This document shows positions 7,353 through 15,220 of a DNA stretch of 20,026 nt, one piece after another (within the stretch, counting starts at the first letter, position 1; every line of letters starts with the position of its first letter). The translations under genes were made by a program, and so were the position numbers. The stretch covers positions 1-20,026 of the forward strand of contig JBOFIT010000093.1 of NCBI GenBank assembly GCA_051650305.1. The letters are read 5' to 3'. The notes under the pieces were generated by a model, which was given only the letters and a program-made list of their open reading frames with translations, had not been told where the DNA came from and made no database searches. Origin of the DNA: JBOFDK01 sp051650305 (GTDB lineage: Bacteria > Bacillota > Clostridia > Lachnospirales > Cellulosilyticaceae).

Positions 7353-8063
7353 ATGAATATTATTGCTATAGATGCATCGGGTATAGCTGGTAGCGTAGCC
7401 TATATAGCGGATGGAAAATTAGTGGGTGAATACTATGTATGCCATAAACTTACCCATTCACAAACAATCATGCCGATGTTAGAAGATTTAAAGGCGATGA
7501 TTGGCATAGAGTTAGAGAAAGTAGATGCTATTGCAGTGACCAGTGGACCAGGGTCTTTCACCGGCTTACGTATAGGTGTGGCAACAGCAAAAGCGATGGC
7601 GATGGCCCTTGAAGTACCTATCATAGGCATACCAACATTAGATGTCATGGCAAACAACATGACATTTACAGAAGCGATTATCTGCCCAATTATGGATGCA
7701 AGACGTAACCAAGTGTACACTGCCTATTATAAGTGGCAAGAAGCGTCATTAGAGCGCATCAGTGACTATCTAGGGATACAAATTGATGAGTTACTAGAGA
7801 CATTAAAAGATGAAAATAGACCGGTCATTTTCTTAGGAGATGGCGTTGCGGTATTTAAAGAAAAAATCCAAGAAGTATTAGGCGAGGGGGCGAAGTTTGC
7901 ACCATCCCATCAGTTAATGCAACGTGCAAGTACTTTAGCGCATTTAGCACACCAAGCGTATGAACGTGGTGAAGTAAGTGACCCAGATACTTTTGTACCA
8001 ATGTATCTACGTAAAAGTCAGGCAGAACGTGAACTTGAGGAGCGAGAAAACGGTGGTCATTAG
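7353..8063 (+). CDS. tsaB: tRNA t6A biosynthesis protein TsaB
   Basis: 236 residues, typical of TsaB, an inactive ASKHA-fold relative of TsaD that acts as its scaffold. Landmarks: IIAIDASG at the N-terminus, HSQTIMPML (35-43), the conserved SGPGSFTGLRIGVATAK (64-80) and DARRNQVYTAYY (116-126). AGGAGG lies just upstream of the ATG. The 3' end overlaps rimI by 11 bases. The order tsaE-tsaB-rimI is widely conserved in bacteria, which supports the assignment. Confidence 0.95.
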   Translation: MNIIAIDASGIAGSVAYIADGKLVGEYYVCHKLTHSQTIMPMLEDLKAMIGIELEKVDAIAVTSGPGSFTGLRIGVATAKAMAMALEVPIIGIPTLDVMANNMTFTEAIICPIMDARRNQVYTAYYKWQEASLERISDYLGIQIDELLETLKDENRPVIFLGDGVAVFKEKIQEVLGEGAKFAPSHQLMQRASTLAHLAHQAYERGEVSDPDTFVPMYLRKSQAERELEERENGGH

Positions 8064-8487
8064 AAAAGCTGTGGCAGAAGATGCCGAAGGTATTTATGCG
8101 TTAGAGCAAGTCACCTTTTCTACGCCATGGTCTAGGGAAGCGATAGACAAAGAGTTTGAAAATCCAGTGGCGACCTACTGGGTAGCAGAAGCGGATGGAG
8201 AAATAGTAGGTTATGTAGGTGTGTGGTGTGTCCTAGAAGAAGGGCAAATCACCAATGTAGCGGTACACAAGTCCCATCGCGGGCAAGGTATTGGTAAGCA
8301 ACTTATAAAGGCCCTTAAAGAAAGTATGAATGAGGCAGGATTAGAAGTTCTCTTACTAGAAGTAAGAGAAAGTAATGCCGTTGCCAAGAAATTGTATGAG
8401 GGTAGTGGATTCCAAGTATTAGGGATGCGTAAGAATTATTACACAAAACCTACGGAGCATGGACTCATTATGGGCTATAATATTTAA
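8053..8487 (+). CDS. rimI: GNAT N-acetyltransferase RimI
   Basis: 144 residues from a GTG at 8053. This start follows TGAGGAG (8036-8042) and gives MVIRKAVAEDAEGIY, matching the usual RimI N-terminus and length. A longer in-frame reading from GTG 7978 adds 25 unlikely residues translated from within tsaB. GNAT features: FSTPWSREA (22-30), the acetyl-CoA loop RGQGIGKQL (76-84), LEVRESNAVAKKLYEGSGF (102-120) and the C-terminal RKNYYT. RimI acetylates protein N-termini, classically ribosomal protein S18; other targets are possible. It closes the t6A unit. Confidence 0.93.
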   Translation: MVIRKAVAEDAEGIYALEQVTFSTPWSREAIDKEFENPVATYWVAEADGEIVGYVGVWCVLEEGQITNVAVHKSHRGQGIGKQLIKALKESMNEAGLEVLLLEVRESNAVAKKLYEGSGFQVLGMRKNYYTKPTEHGLIMGYNI

Positions 8488-8490
8488 GAT

Positions 8491-8523
8491 GAGAGGCAGT
8501 AGCGACATACTGTCTCTTTTTTT
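8491..8523 (+). terminator. Intrinsic terminator after rimI
   Basis: GAGAGGCAGTA (8491-8501) pairs with 8508-8518 through one G-U pair, loop of six (GCGACA), then seven T from 8517. Starts just 4 bases after the rimI stop. Confidence 0.88.
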
Positions 8524-8580
8524 ATGGAAAAAAATTCAAAAAAATTGTCAAAAAACACAACATTTTGTAGAGCATATAAG

Positions 8581-8606
8581 CCATAGTGAATATAGTGTAA
8601 CTATGG
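8581..8606. promoter_or_regulatory. Inverted repeat in front of the Lon-like gene (operator or leader hairpin)
   Basis: CCATAGT (8581-8587) and ACTATGG (8600-8606) form a perfect 7-bp inverted repeat with a 12-base centre GAATATAGTGTA. The right arm runs straight into the G-run (to 8610) that serves as ribosome-binding site for the ATG at 8617. A repressor site overlapping the start region, or a hairpin that partly hides the ribosome-binding site, would both fit. TTGTCA at 8545-8550 is a possible -35 but I found no convincing -10. Confidence 0.4.
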
Positions 8607-8616
8607 GGGGATAATT

Positions 8617-10995
8617 ATGAAAAAAAATTTAGAATTAAAGTGGGAACAACTTAAAACCTCATATCAATTTGCTGATTTTCCTTTCCAGAACACGGATGAA
8701 TTAGAAGCAGAGAGTGGTATGCTTAATCAAGGTGAAGGCATTAATATGCTGGAATTTGGCCTTGGAATGAAAGCGAAAGATTATAATATCTATGTATCAG
8801 GTGAAGATGAAAAAGCTTTGTACGACTATATCATCCAAAAAGTAGAGGAGACAGCAAGCAAAGAAAATACACCTGACGATTTATGTTATATCTACCATTT
8901 TGAAAATCCATCATCTCCTAAGGCTATAAGAATGCAACCAGGAGATGGGAAAAAATTTCAAGACGATATGAAAGAATTTAAACATTTTTTAATAGATGAT
9001 TTAGCCGATAAGCTGGAAAGTTATGAAGCAGAGCAGAGGCGACAAAAAGTTATAGATGAAATGACAGATAAGAAAGATAAATTCCTAAAAGAATTAAAGA
9101 TAGGAGCAAAAACACTAGGATTTAAGGCGAAAATAACAAAGGAAGGTGTAGGGTTCATGCCATTAGATGAAGATGGTGAACCGATTGACGCCGAAAATTA
9201 TGAAGCACTTGAGGATGAAGACAAAGATTTATTAAAAGAAGACATCAGTAAACTTTATGCATTTTCAGGGACTATTCTTGAAGAGATTAAAAGCTTAGAA
9301 AAAGAATATGAGATGTATTTAGATAACCTTGAGCAAGAAATGGTCATGGAGGAGTTAGGGTATTATGTAACGTATCTTAAAGGAAACTATGGCGAATACC
9401 CAGAGATTATACAGTATATAGATGCCATCGTAGAAGATATCTTAGAGAATTTAGAGATCTTCTCGAAGGTAGAGGCAGAGGATGCACAAGGCTTAGCACA
9501 GATTATTCCTTGGCTTAGTCCAAAGTCCGTTAAAGATATTGTCAGTCGTTATGATGTGAATGTGATTGTAGATCATAGCAAACAAAAAGGCGCACCGGTC
9601 ATTACAGGATATCCATTAAGTTATAGTAGTTTGATTGGGAAGATTAAGATTGATACAGAGATGAACACTACCCATACTGATTTTATGAACATTTATGCGG
9701 GCTTATTGCATAGAGCTAATGGCGGATACTTGATTATGCGTATGGAGGACTTACTCGAGGCACAAGGAACGTGGGAAGGCATGAAACGTGCGTTGAAGAC
9801 GAGTAAGATTATGATGGAGAACCTAGGTGGTGGCAATATTACAACCACATTAGGGATGGTTCCAGAAGCCGTTGATCTAGATGTAAAAGTCATTATCGTA
9901 GGAAACTATGAAGTGTACAGCATCTTAAACGAGTATGACCCAAGTTTTAAAAAGCTCTTTAAAATTAATGTAGACTTTAGTGAAAGTATTACGAGTACGT
10001 CAGATAGCGTCAGACAGTTTGCAAGACTTATCAAAACGTTTTGTGATAAAGAAAAGTTGCCAGCGGTCACGAGAGAGGGCGTTGCTAGGCTATTGGAATA
10101 CAGCCATCGCCATGCAGAAAGTAAGGAGAAAATAAGTGCCAATATGCAACCCGTGCTTGATTTGGTAAGAGAAGCAAGTGTTTTTGCAGAAGCCTATATC
10201 ACTGAGCAAAATATATTGACCGCACGTAAGATACGCATGGCATTTAAGGAAAATGTACAGCGTAATATAGGGGAGAAATACAAAAAGAATATTTTCCTTG
10301 TAGATACGACCGGCAAGCATATCGGCCAAATCAATGGGCTTGCGGTTTATCAGGCAGACAACTTTAGTTTTGGAAGACCTGTACGCATCACTTGTACGAC
10401 TTATAGAGGAAAGGCAGGAGTCGTAGATGTAGAAAGTGAAGTGGGCCTAAGTGGAAGTATCCATTCCAAAGGCGTACAAATTATCACAGGCTTTTTGGGG
10501 AATTATTTTGCTAAGGAGCAACCACTTTCATTAAGTTGTCGCATTTGCTTTGAGCAGAGCTATGGAGGCATTGATGGGGATAGTGCTTCTAGTACGGAGC
10601 TTTTTGCAGTCTTATCCAGCTTGGCAGAAGTACCTATACGGCAAGGCATTGCAGTGACAGGTTCTATTAATCAGTACGGAAAGATTCAACCAGTAGGGGG
10701 CGTTAATGATAAGATAGAGGGCTTTTATAAAGTCTGTAAAAATAAAGGGTTAACGGGAAATCAAGGGGTTATTATACCTTATCAAAATAAGGAAGACTTA
10801 ATGCTAGACGATGAAGTAATCGAAGCAGTCAAAGAAGGCAAGTTTCATATTTATGCAATGAGTTCCGTTAAAGAAGGTATGGAACTTTTAACAGGTGTGC
10901 CTTATGAAACAGTTCATGAGAGCGTACAGGCGAAGCTTAATGCTTATGGTGATCAGCCAGTGATTAGTAAGAAAAGACGAAAAAAGAATGTATAA
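8617..10995 (+). CDS. Lon-type (S16) serine protease with degenerate AAA domain (COG1067/AAA_32 type)
   Basis: 792 residues. The C-terminal Lon protease domain is clear: GGIDGDSASSTELFAVLSSL with nucleophile Ser656, and PVGGVNDKIEGF with Lys699. The Ser-Lys spacing of 43 matches the classical Lon dyad spacing. The N-terminus aligns by eye to the AAA_32 family (LEFGLGMKAKDYNIYVSG, PDDLCYIYHFENPSSP). However, the place where relatives carry a GxxGTGKT-like P-loop reads GEDEKALYD (62-70). The Walker-B-like strand reads GGYLIMRMEDLL (369-380), with Arg375 where I expect Asp. A charged, probably helical middle region (about 140-270) fits the inserted coiled-coil. Probably a cytoplasmic protease that may not hydrolyse ATP. 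ATG chosen after GGGGGG. Flanked by terminators on both sides, so a single-gene unit. Confidence 0.85.
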   Translation: MKKNLELKWEQLKTSYQFADFPFQNTDELEAESGMLNQGEGINMLEFGLGMKAKDYNIYVSGEDEKALYDYIIQKVEETASKENTPDDLCYIYHFENPSSPKAIRMQPGDGKKFQDDMKEFKHFLIDDLADKLESYEAEQRRQKVIDEMTDKKDKFLKELKIGAKTLGFKAKITKEGVGFMPLDEDGEPIDAENYEALEDEDKDLLKEDISKLYAFSGTILEEIKSLEKEYEMYLDNLEQEMVMEELGYYVTYLKGNYGEYPEIIQYIDAIVEDILENLEIFSKVEAEDAQGLAQIIPWLSPKSVKDIVSRYDVNVIVDHSKQKGAPVITGYPLSYSSLIGKIKIDTEMNTTHTDFMNIYAGLLHRANGGYLIMRMEDLLEAQGTWEGMKRALKTSKIMMENLGGGNITTTLGMVPEAVDLDVKVIIVGNYEVYSILNEYDPSFKKLFKINVDFSESITSTSDSVRQFARLIKTFCDKEKLPAVTREGVARLLEYSHRHAESKEKISANMQPVLDLVREASVFAEAYITEQNILTARKIRMAFKENVQRNIGEKYKKNIFLVDTTGKHIGQINGLAVYQADNFSFGRPVRITCTTYRGKAGVVDVESEVGLSGSIHSKGVQIITGFLGNYFAKEQPLSLSCRICFEQSYGGIDGDSASSTELFAVLSSLAEVPIRQGIAVTGSINQYGKIQPVGGVNDKIEGFYKVCKNKGLTGNQGVIIPYQNKEDLMLDDEVIEAVKEGKFHIYAMSSVKEGMELLTGVPYETVHESVQAKLNAYGDQPVISKKRRKKNV

Positions 10996-11002
10996 ATATA
11001 AG

Positions 11003-11027
11003 AAAACTCACATTTGTGAGTTTTTTT
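11003..11027 (+). terminator. Intrinsic terminator after the Lon-like gene
   Basis: AAAACTCAC (11003-11011) pairs with GTGAGTTTT (11016-11024), loop ATTT, followed by T to 11027. Begins 7 bases after the stop codon. Confidence 0.88.
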
Positions 11028-11077
11028 ATATTCCAAATCAAAAGTATAAAAATTGATAGAATTTAGAATATACATTG

Positions 11078-11086
11078 TGATATAAT
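11078..11086 (+). promoter_or_regulatory. Extended -10 promoter for ilvN
   Basis: TGA followed by a perfect TATAAT (11081-11086), i.e. a full TGnTATAAT extended -10. There is no good -35 at 17 bases, as often with extended -10 promoters. The predicted leader is only about 30 bases, so there is no room for a T-box or a leader-peptide attenuator. Confidence 0.55.
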
Positions 11087-11124
11087 CTTTTTAAGATTTG
11101 AATGGTAAGAAAGAGGGGAAGCGC

Positions 11125-11613
11125 ATGAAAAATACAATTCTTTCGGTTTTAGTAGAAAATAATTATGGTGTTGTGGCACGTATTGCAGGTTTATTTACAC
11201 GTCGAGGCTTTAATTTAAATAGTTTTGCAGGGGAAGAAACACATGTACAAGGCATTTCACGTATTACCATTTCGGTAACAGAAGATGAAAATTCCCTTGA
11301 TCAAATTCAAAAACAAGTAGGAAAGTTAGTGGATATCAAAAAAGTACAGGTGCTAGATAATGCAGAAGACATTATGAGAGAATTAGCACTTATTAAAGTT
11401 GTGCTTAAGCCAGAGTTAGGCGTGAAAATCAAAGAACTTACAGAGAAGTATGGTGTAAAAGTTATTGATATTGATACAGAAATTGTGGTCTTTGAGATTT
11501 GCAATAGTAAAGAAATGATTGATCAGTTTATTGAAGACGTAAGAGCTTTTGAAATTTTAGAAAGTGTACGTACAGGTGTGATTGCTCTTCAAAGAGGAAA
11601 TAAACACATCTAA
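11125..11613 (+). CDS. ilvN: Acetolactate synthase small (regulatory) subunit
   Basis: 162 residues. The N-terminal ACT domain reads LSVLVENNYGVVARIAGLFTRRGFNLNSF, then GISRITISV; the C-terminal half (ELALIKVVLKPE, FEICNSKEMIDQFIEDV) is the usual small-subunit extension. The ATG at 11125 is preferred because AGAGGGG precedes it. A TTG at 11098 would add nine residues lying over the likely transcription start and has no ribosome-binding site. The subunit binds the large catalytic subunit and confers activity and valine feedback on the first common step of branched-chain amino acid synthesis. No ilvB or other ilv/leu gene is in this window. No terminator separates it from the next gene, 52 bases on. 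Confidence 0.92.
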   Translation: MKNTILSVLVENNYGVVARIAGLFTRRGFNLNSFAGEETHVQGISRITISVTEDENSLDQIQKQVGKLVDIKKVQVLDNAEDIMRELALIKVVLKPELGVKIKELTEKYGVKVIDIDTEIVVFEICNSKEMIDQFIEDVRAFEILESVRTGVIALQRGNKHI

Positions 11614-11665
11614 TACATAAGTAGAAATAAGGGTAGAAGTAGACAAAAAAGGGAGGCAGATGTAG

Positions 11666-13360
11666 GTGAGGAGTCTGGGAAAAATTGACACCTATCAAAC
11701 AAATCAAATATTTAAAGAGATTGTAAATGAAATCGATGATTGCTTAATGATTTATGACATAGCAGGCAAACTTATTTACACAAACAGACAAGTAGAGTAT
11801 TTGACGGGATATAGCGCGGAAGAGCTTCAGATGCATGAGCAATTAGGAAGCTTGGCTAATACGTATAATGACACACTGGTGGACAAGATGAAAACGGCCC
11901 TTGGCAATGGTAGAAAATTTGATACCATTTGCCACTTGAATAAGAAAGATGGGACGCCTTTTTATTTAGCAGTGAGTATGATGGGTGTAAAAGATAAAAA
12001 TAATGAGATGAGTCAATATATATGCATAGGGAAAGATATCACAAGTGCTAAAGTCCTCCAAGAAAAAATGCATAAAATCAAATATTTAGATGAAGTTACT
12101 GGGCTACCAAGTCAAGCAGCTTTTTTAGAGTTACTTTATAATAAAATAAGTGGTGAAAAAGATAAGGCTTTTGCAATTATTTTACTGGATATTACAAAGA
12201 TGAGCTATATTAATACCACCTACGGACTTTCTTCAGGAGATATTGTCTTAAAGGAAGTGGGAAATCGCATCAAGAATGTGATTGGCAACAAGTGTATTTT
12301 GGCTAAGTTGGGACCAGATATTTTTGTAGTGATGCAGGATTATAGTGAGGCAGAACATACAACACAAGAACTTATTGAAAATATATTTAAGCAGATGGAG
12401 ATACCGATTAGTATCGAAGCGAAAGAATTGTATCTCGAACTTAAGGGAGGCGTAGCATTATACCCTTGTCACGGAGAGACAGCGGGGCAAGTCATTAATA
12501 ATGCACAGATTACGCTGGCAAAAGCGAAGGAAATGAGTGGGAAGAATCATTATCTTTTCTATGTAGATACCATGCAAGAAGAAGTGCAAAAGCAGATGCT
12601 TTTAGAAAGTGATATTCGTAAAGCATATAATAACAACGAGTTTATCGTATACTATCAGCCTTTTATTGATCTAGAAAAAAGAGAATTGACCGGTATGGAA
12701 GCTTTATTAAGACGTAAAAAGCCGACAGGGGAGATTATGGCGCCAGGAAGTTTTATTGGTTTACTAGAGCAAATGGAACTAATCGACCAAGTAGGTATAC
12801 GGGTTATAGAAGCAGTATGTAAGCAATTAAGAGAGTGGATGGATAAAGGTTTCAAAAGTGTACCTATCTCCATCAATTTATCATCTGCACAGTTTAAAAA
12901 TAGTGACTTGGTAGAAAAAATCATGGCTATTTTAGAAAAATACCAGATAGAACCACAGATGATTATATTAGAAATTACAGAAACAATGGTGATGACAGAT
13001 ACAGAAATGGCACAAGACATTATAAGAGCACTTAAAAAACAAGGCTTTGCTATCGCCATTGATGATTTTGGTACAGGCTACTCATCTTTAGGGTACTTAA
13101 AAAAGTTTTTATTTGACCATTTGAAGATAGATATCTCTTTTATAAGAGAAGTAGTAGAGAATCCTCAGGACCGTGCCATTGTAGCAGCCATTATATCCAT
13201 CGCTAAGGCTTTACGTCTAAAGACTGTAGCGGAAGGGATTGAAACACTAGAACAATTAGACCTGATGCATGAGATGGGGTGTGAAGTGGGACAGGGGTAT
13301 TATTGGGATGCACCGATGGACCCAGAGTGGTTAGAGCAAAAGTATTTGATCAAAGCATAG
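11666..13360 (+). CDS. PAS-GGDEF-EAL protein, probable cyclic-di-GMP phosphodiesterase
   Basis: 564 residues from a GTG preceded by GGGAGG. Domains: PAS at about 15-130 (CLMIYDIAGKLIYTNRQVEYLTGYS; IGKDIT closing it), GGDEF fold at about 137-300, EAL at about 310-560. In the GGDEF domain the signature is GPDIF (216-220), so cyclase activity is unlikely, though GTP binding might persist as an allosteric switch. The EAL domain keeps its catalytic set: EALLR (345-349), N404 in INLSSAQF, E436 in LEITE, DDFGTG (466-471), K487, E523 in VAEGIE and Q543. It should therefore cleave c-di-GMP, tuned by a PAS sensor of unknown ligand. No membrane segments, so cytoplasmic. Probably read through from ilvN; ends in a strong terminator. 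Confidence 0.92.
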   Translation: MRSLGKIDTYQTNQIFKEIVNEIDDCLMIYDIAGKLIYTNRQVEYLTGYSAEELQMHEQLGSLANTYNDTLVDKMKTALGNGRKFDTICHLNKKDGTPFYLAVSMMGVKDKNNEMSQYICIGKDITSAKVLQEKMHKIKYLDEVTGLPSQAAFLELLYNKISGEKDKAFAIILLDITKMSYINTTYGLSSGDIVLKEVGNRIKNVIGNKCILAKLGPDIFVVMQDYSEAEHTTQELIENIFKQMEIPISIEAKELYLELKGGVALYPCHGETAGQVINNAQITLAKAKEMSGKNHYLFYVDTMQEEVQKQMLLESDIRKAYNNNEFIVYYQPFIDLEKRELTGMEALLRRKKPTGEIMAPGSFIGLLEQMELIDQVGIRVIEAVCKQLREWMDKGFKSVPISINLSSAQFKNSDLVEKIMAILEKYQIEPQMIILEITETMVMTDTEMAQDIIRALKKQGFAIAIDDFGTGYSSLGYLKKFLFDHLKIDISFIREVVENPQDRAIVAAIISIAKALRLKTVAEGIETLEQLDLMHEMGCEVGQGYYWDAPMDPEWLEQKYLIKA

Positions 13361-13364
13361 AAGA

Positions 13365-13390
13365 AGAGGCTGTCTAGACAGCCTTTTTTT
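13365..13390 (+). terminator. Intrinsic terminator after the PAS-GGDEF-EAL gene
   Basis: GGCTGT (13368-13373) pairs with ACAGCC (13378-13383), loop CTAG, extended by an A-U pair, then seven T (13384-13390). Confidence 0.9.
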
Positions 13391-13414
13391 CATAAATACC
13401 CTGTAAAACATAGC

Positions 13415-13444
13415 TTGAAAATGATGGGACAAGTATGATACACT
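13415..13444 (+). promoter_or_regulatory. Candidate promoter for rho
   Basis: TTGAAA (13415-13420), spacer of 18, then TACACT (13439-13444) with an upstream TG at 13436-13437 giving an extended -10. The start codon is 39 bases further on. A TATAAT at 13453-13458 is an alternative but lacks a -35. Confidence 0.45.
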
Positions 13445-13482
13445 AAAAAAAATATAATATAAATTAAAGGAGCTAGTAAAAC

Positions 13483-14865
13483 ATGGACATAATGGAAAAG
13501 ATGACATTAGCTCAACTACGGGAACTAGCTAAGGAAAAAGGTATAGCACATATTAGCAAGCTAAAAAAAGCAGAAATAATAGAAGCGCTTTTAAAACAAG
13601 AGAATTCCCTTTCAACACCCCCTTCAAACTCTGTTTCAGAGATTCCCCTTAAAGAAGTAAGTAACGTAAGTGAAGATAATCAACAAGATGAAGAACAAGA
13701 AGATGAAGAGCAGGTAGAAAGTATAAGTGAGAATACACGCTTAGACCGTACAACGGGAGCGGGTATACTAGAAATCATGCCAGATGGTTACGGATTCCTT
13801 CGTGCGCGTAACTTTATGCGTGGTGAAAATGATATTTATTTATCTATTTCTCAAATTAAGCGTTTTAACCTTAAGACAGGTGACTGGATAGAAGGGGACA
13901 TGCGTAAGCCTAAAGAAGGCGAAAAAGCAGGTGCTTTATTATATGTGCACAAGGTGAATGGTGATCGACCAGAAAAAGCAAAGTACAGACCGAACTTTGA
14001 GACACTTACACCAGTCTTTCCAAAGCAGCGCCTTACACTAGAATATGATGCTGAAGTACTATCGACGCGTATTATTGATATGATGGCACCTATCGGGAAA
14101 GGTCAAAGAGGGCTTATCGTAGCGCCACCAAAGGCTGGTAAGACCATCTTACTTAAGCATATTGCTAATGCCATTACACACAATCATCCAGATGTATCCC
14201 TTATTGTACTCCTTATAGATGAAAGACCGGAAGAAGTAACGGATATTAGACGTAGCATTGAGGGGCAGGATGTACAAGTCGTTGCATCGACTTTTGATGA
14301 ACCGCCTGAGCATCATAAGCAAGTGGTTGAGATGGTACTAGAGCGTGCTAAGCGTATGGTAGAGCAAGGCAAAGACTTAGTGATTCTTTTAGATAGTATT
14401 ACACGTATGGCGAGAGCTTATAATCTTACGATTCCACCAAGTGGTAGAACTTTATCGGGAGGATTAGACCCAGCTGCTTTACACATGCCAAAGAAATTCT
14501 TTGGGGCAGCAAGAAAAATCGAAAATGGTGGTAGTTTGACCATACTAGGAACAGCACTTGTAGAGACCGGCAGTAAAATGGATGAAGTCATCTTTGAAGA
14601 GTTTAAAGGAACGGGTAATATGGAACTTGTTTTAGACCGTTCTTTATCTGAAAGACGTATTTTTCCAGCTATTGACATTTATAAATCTGGCACTAGAAGA
14701 GATGATTTATTGCTAAGAGAAGATGAAATGAATGTTGCGTACAATGTACGCAGAGACTTGAGCCGTGGGAATTCTACGGAAGTTACTGAAAATCTTATTA
14801 ATATGATGTTAAGGTATGAAACTAACAAAGCTTTTATTGATAAAATGACTTGCAATGTCAAATAA
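13483..14865 (+). CDS. rho: Transcription termination factor Rho
   Basis: 460 residues. Rho_N (SAP-like) helical domain at about 1-40 (MTLAQLRELAKEKGI), then a low-complexity acidic linker at about 41-85 containing DEEQEDEEQ. The cold-shock-like primary RNA-binding domain spans about 92-160 (GILEIMPDGYGFLR, NDIYLSISQIKRFNL). The hexameric RecA-like motor has Walker A APPKAGKT (214-221), LLIDERPEEVTD, DSITRMARAYN (Q-loop region) and SGGLDPAALHMPKKFFGAARK (R-loop region). Rho unwinds nascent RNA from RNA polymerase to end transcription. The ATG at 13483 has AAAGGAG 10 bases upstream. Next to rpmE, as in many Firmicutes. No hairpin terminator follows rho before rpmE. Confidence 0.97.
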   Translation: MDIMEKMTLAQLRELAKEKGIAHISKLKKAEIIEALLKQENSLSTPPSNSVSEIPLKEVSNVSEDNQQDEEQEDEEQVESISENTRLDRTTGAGILEIMPDGYGFLRARNFMRGENDIYLSISQIKRFNLKTGDWIEGDMRKPKEGEKAGALLYVHKVNGDRPEKAKYRPNFETLTPVFPKQRLTLEYDAEVLSTRIIDMMAPIGKGQRGLIVAPPKAGKTILLKHIANAITHNHPDVSLIVLLIDERPEEVTDIRRSIEGQDVQVVASTFDEPPEHHKQVVEMVLERAKRMVEQGKDLVILLDSITRMARAYNLTIPPSGRTLSGGLDPAALHMPKKFFGAARKIENGGSLTILGTALVETGSKMDEVIFEEFKGTGNMELVLDRSLSERRIFPAIDIYKSGTRRDDLLLREDEMNVAYNVRRDLSRGNSTEVTENLINMMLRYETNKAFIDKMTCNVK

Positions 14866-14878
14866 CATATGGTACAAT
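14850..14878 (+). promoter_or_regulatory. Promoter for rpmE inside the end of rho
   Basis: TTGCAA (14850-14855), spacer of 17, TACAAT (14873-14878, 5 of 6) with TG at 14870-14871 making an extended -10. The -35 lies within the last codons of rho. The predicted leader is about 65 bases before the rpmE ATG and contains a small hairpin ACTTT-GTT-AAAGT (14896-14908). Confidence 0.55.
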
Positions 14879-14949
14879 ACCAATGTTGTCATAAAACTTT
14901 GTTAAAGTGTAAATTAACATAGAAACGTACGATGAAAGAGGTGAATAGC

Positions 14950-15147
14950 ATGAACAAAGAAATCCAACCAAGATATGAAGAATTAACTGTAACATGTAAC
15001 TGTGGTAATGTAATTACAACACGTTCAACAAAACCAGAGATCCGTGTAGAGGTTTGCTCTAACTGTCATCCTTTCTATACTGGAAAACAAAGAGCTGCTG
15101 CAGCTAAGGGTAGAGTTGACAAGTTCAACAAAAAATACAATATTTAA
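14950..15147 (+). CDS. rpmE: 50S ribosomal protein L31, zinc-binding type
   Basis: 65 residues from the ATG at 14950. It is preferred over ATG 14932, which overlaps the AAAGAGGTG ribosome-binding site (14935-14943) and would add six residues not seen in L31. The four zinc cysteines are present as CNC in VTCNCGNV and as CSNC in VCSNCHPFYTGKQR, so this is the zinc-containing form rather than the Cys-less paralogue induced under zinc limitation. L31 bridges the 50S and 30S subunits. Ends in its own terminator. Confidence 0.96.
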   Translation: MNKEIQPRYEELTVTCNCGNVITTRSTKPEIRVEVCSNCHPFYTGKQRAAAAKGRVDKFNKKYNI

Positions 15148-15160
15148 TCATTGTAATCAA

Positions 15161-15196
15161 GAGGGGTTGAGCGGATGGTCTCAACTCTTTTTTTTT
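15161..15196 (+). terminator. Intrinsic terminator after rpmE
   Basis: Stem 15162-15171 with 15180-15189 (AGGGGTTGAG against CTCAACTCTT, two G-U pairs), loop of eight, then T to 15196. It lies 14 bases after rpmE and before the yqhQ ribosome-binding site, so yqhQ-prmC-prfA depend on readthrough or on a promoter I could not locate. Confidence 0.8.
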
Positions 15197-15220
15197 ATAT
15201 TCTCCAGGAGGTGTGTAGAT

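Noticed and set aside
7978..8052. Longer GTG start for rimI at 7978
   Set aside because: Adds 25 residues unlike any RimI N-terminus, lies deep in tsaB and has no ribosome-binding site; GTG 8053 has TGAGGAG upstream.
11028..11124. T-box or leader-peptide attenuator before ilvN
   Set aside because: The extended -10 leaves a leader of only about 30 bases and no terminator/antiterminator pair is visible.
15116..15220. Extended N-terminus of the DUF1385 protein
   Set aside because: The extension reads through the rpmE end and its terminator hairpin; the ATG at 15221 has a strong ribosome-binding site and the family N-terminus.
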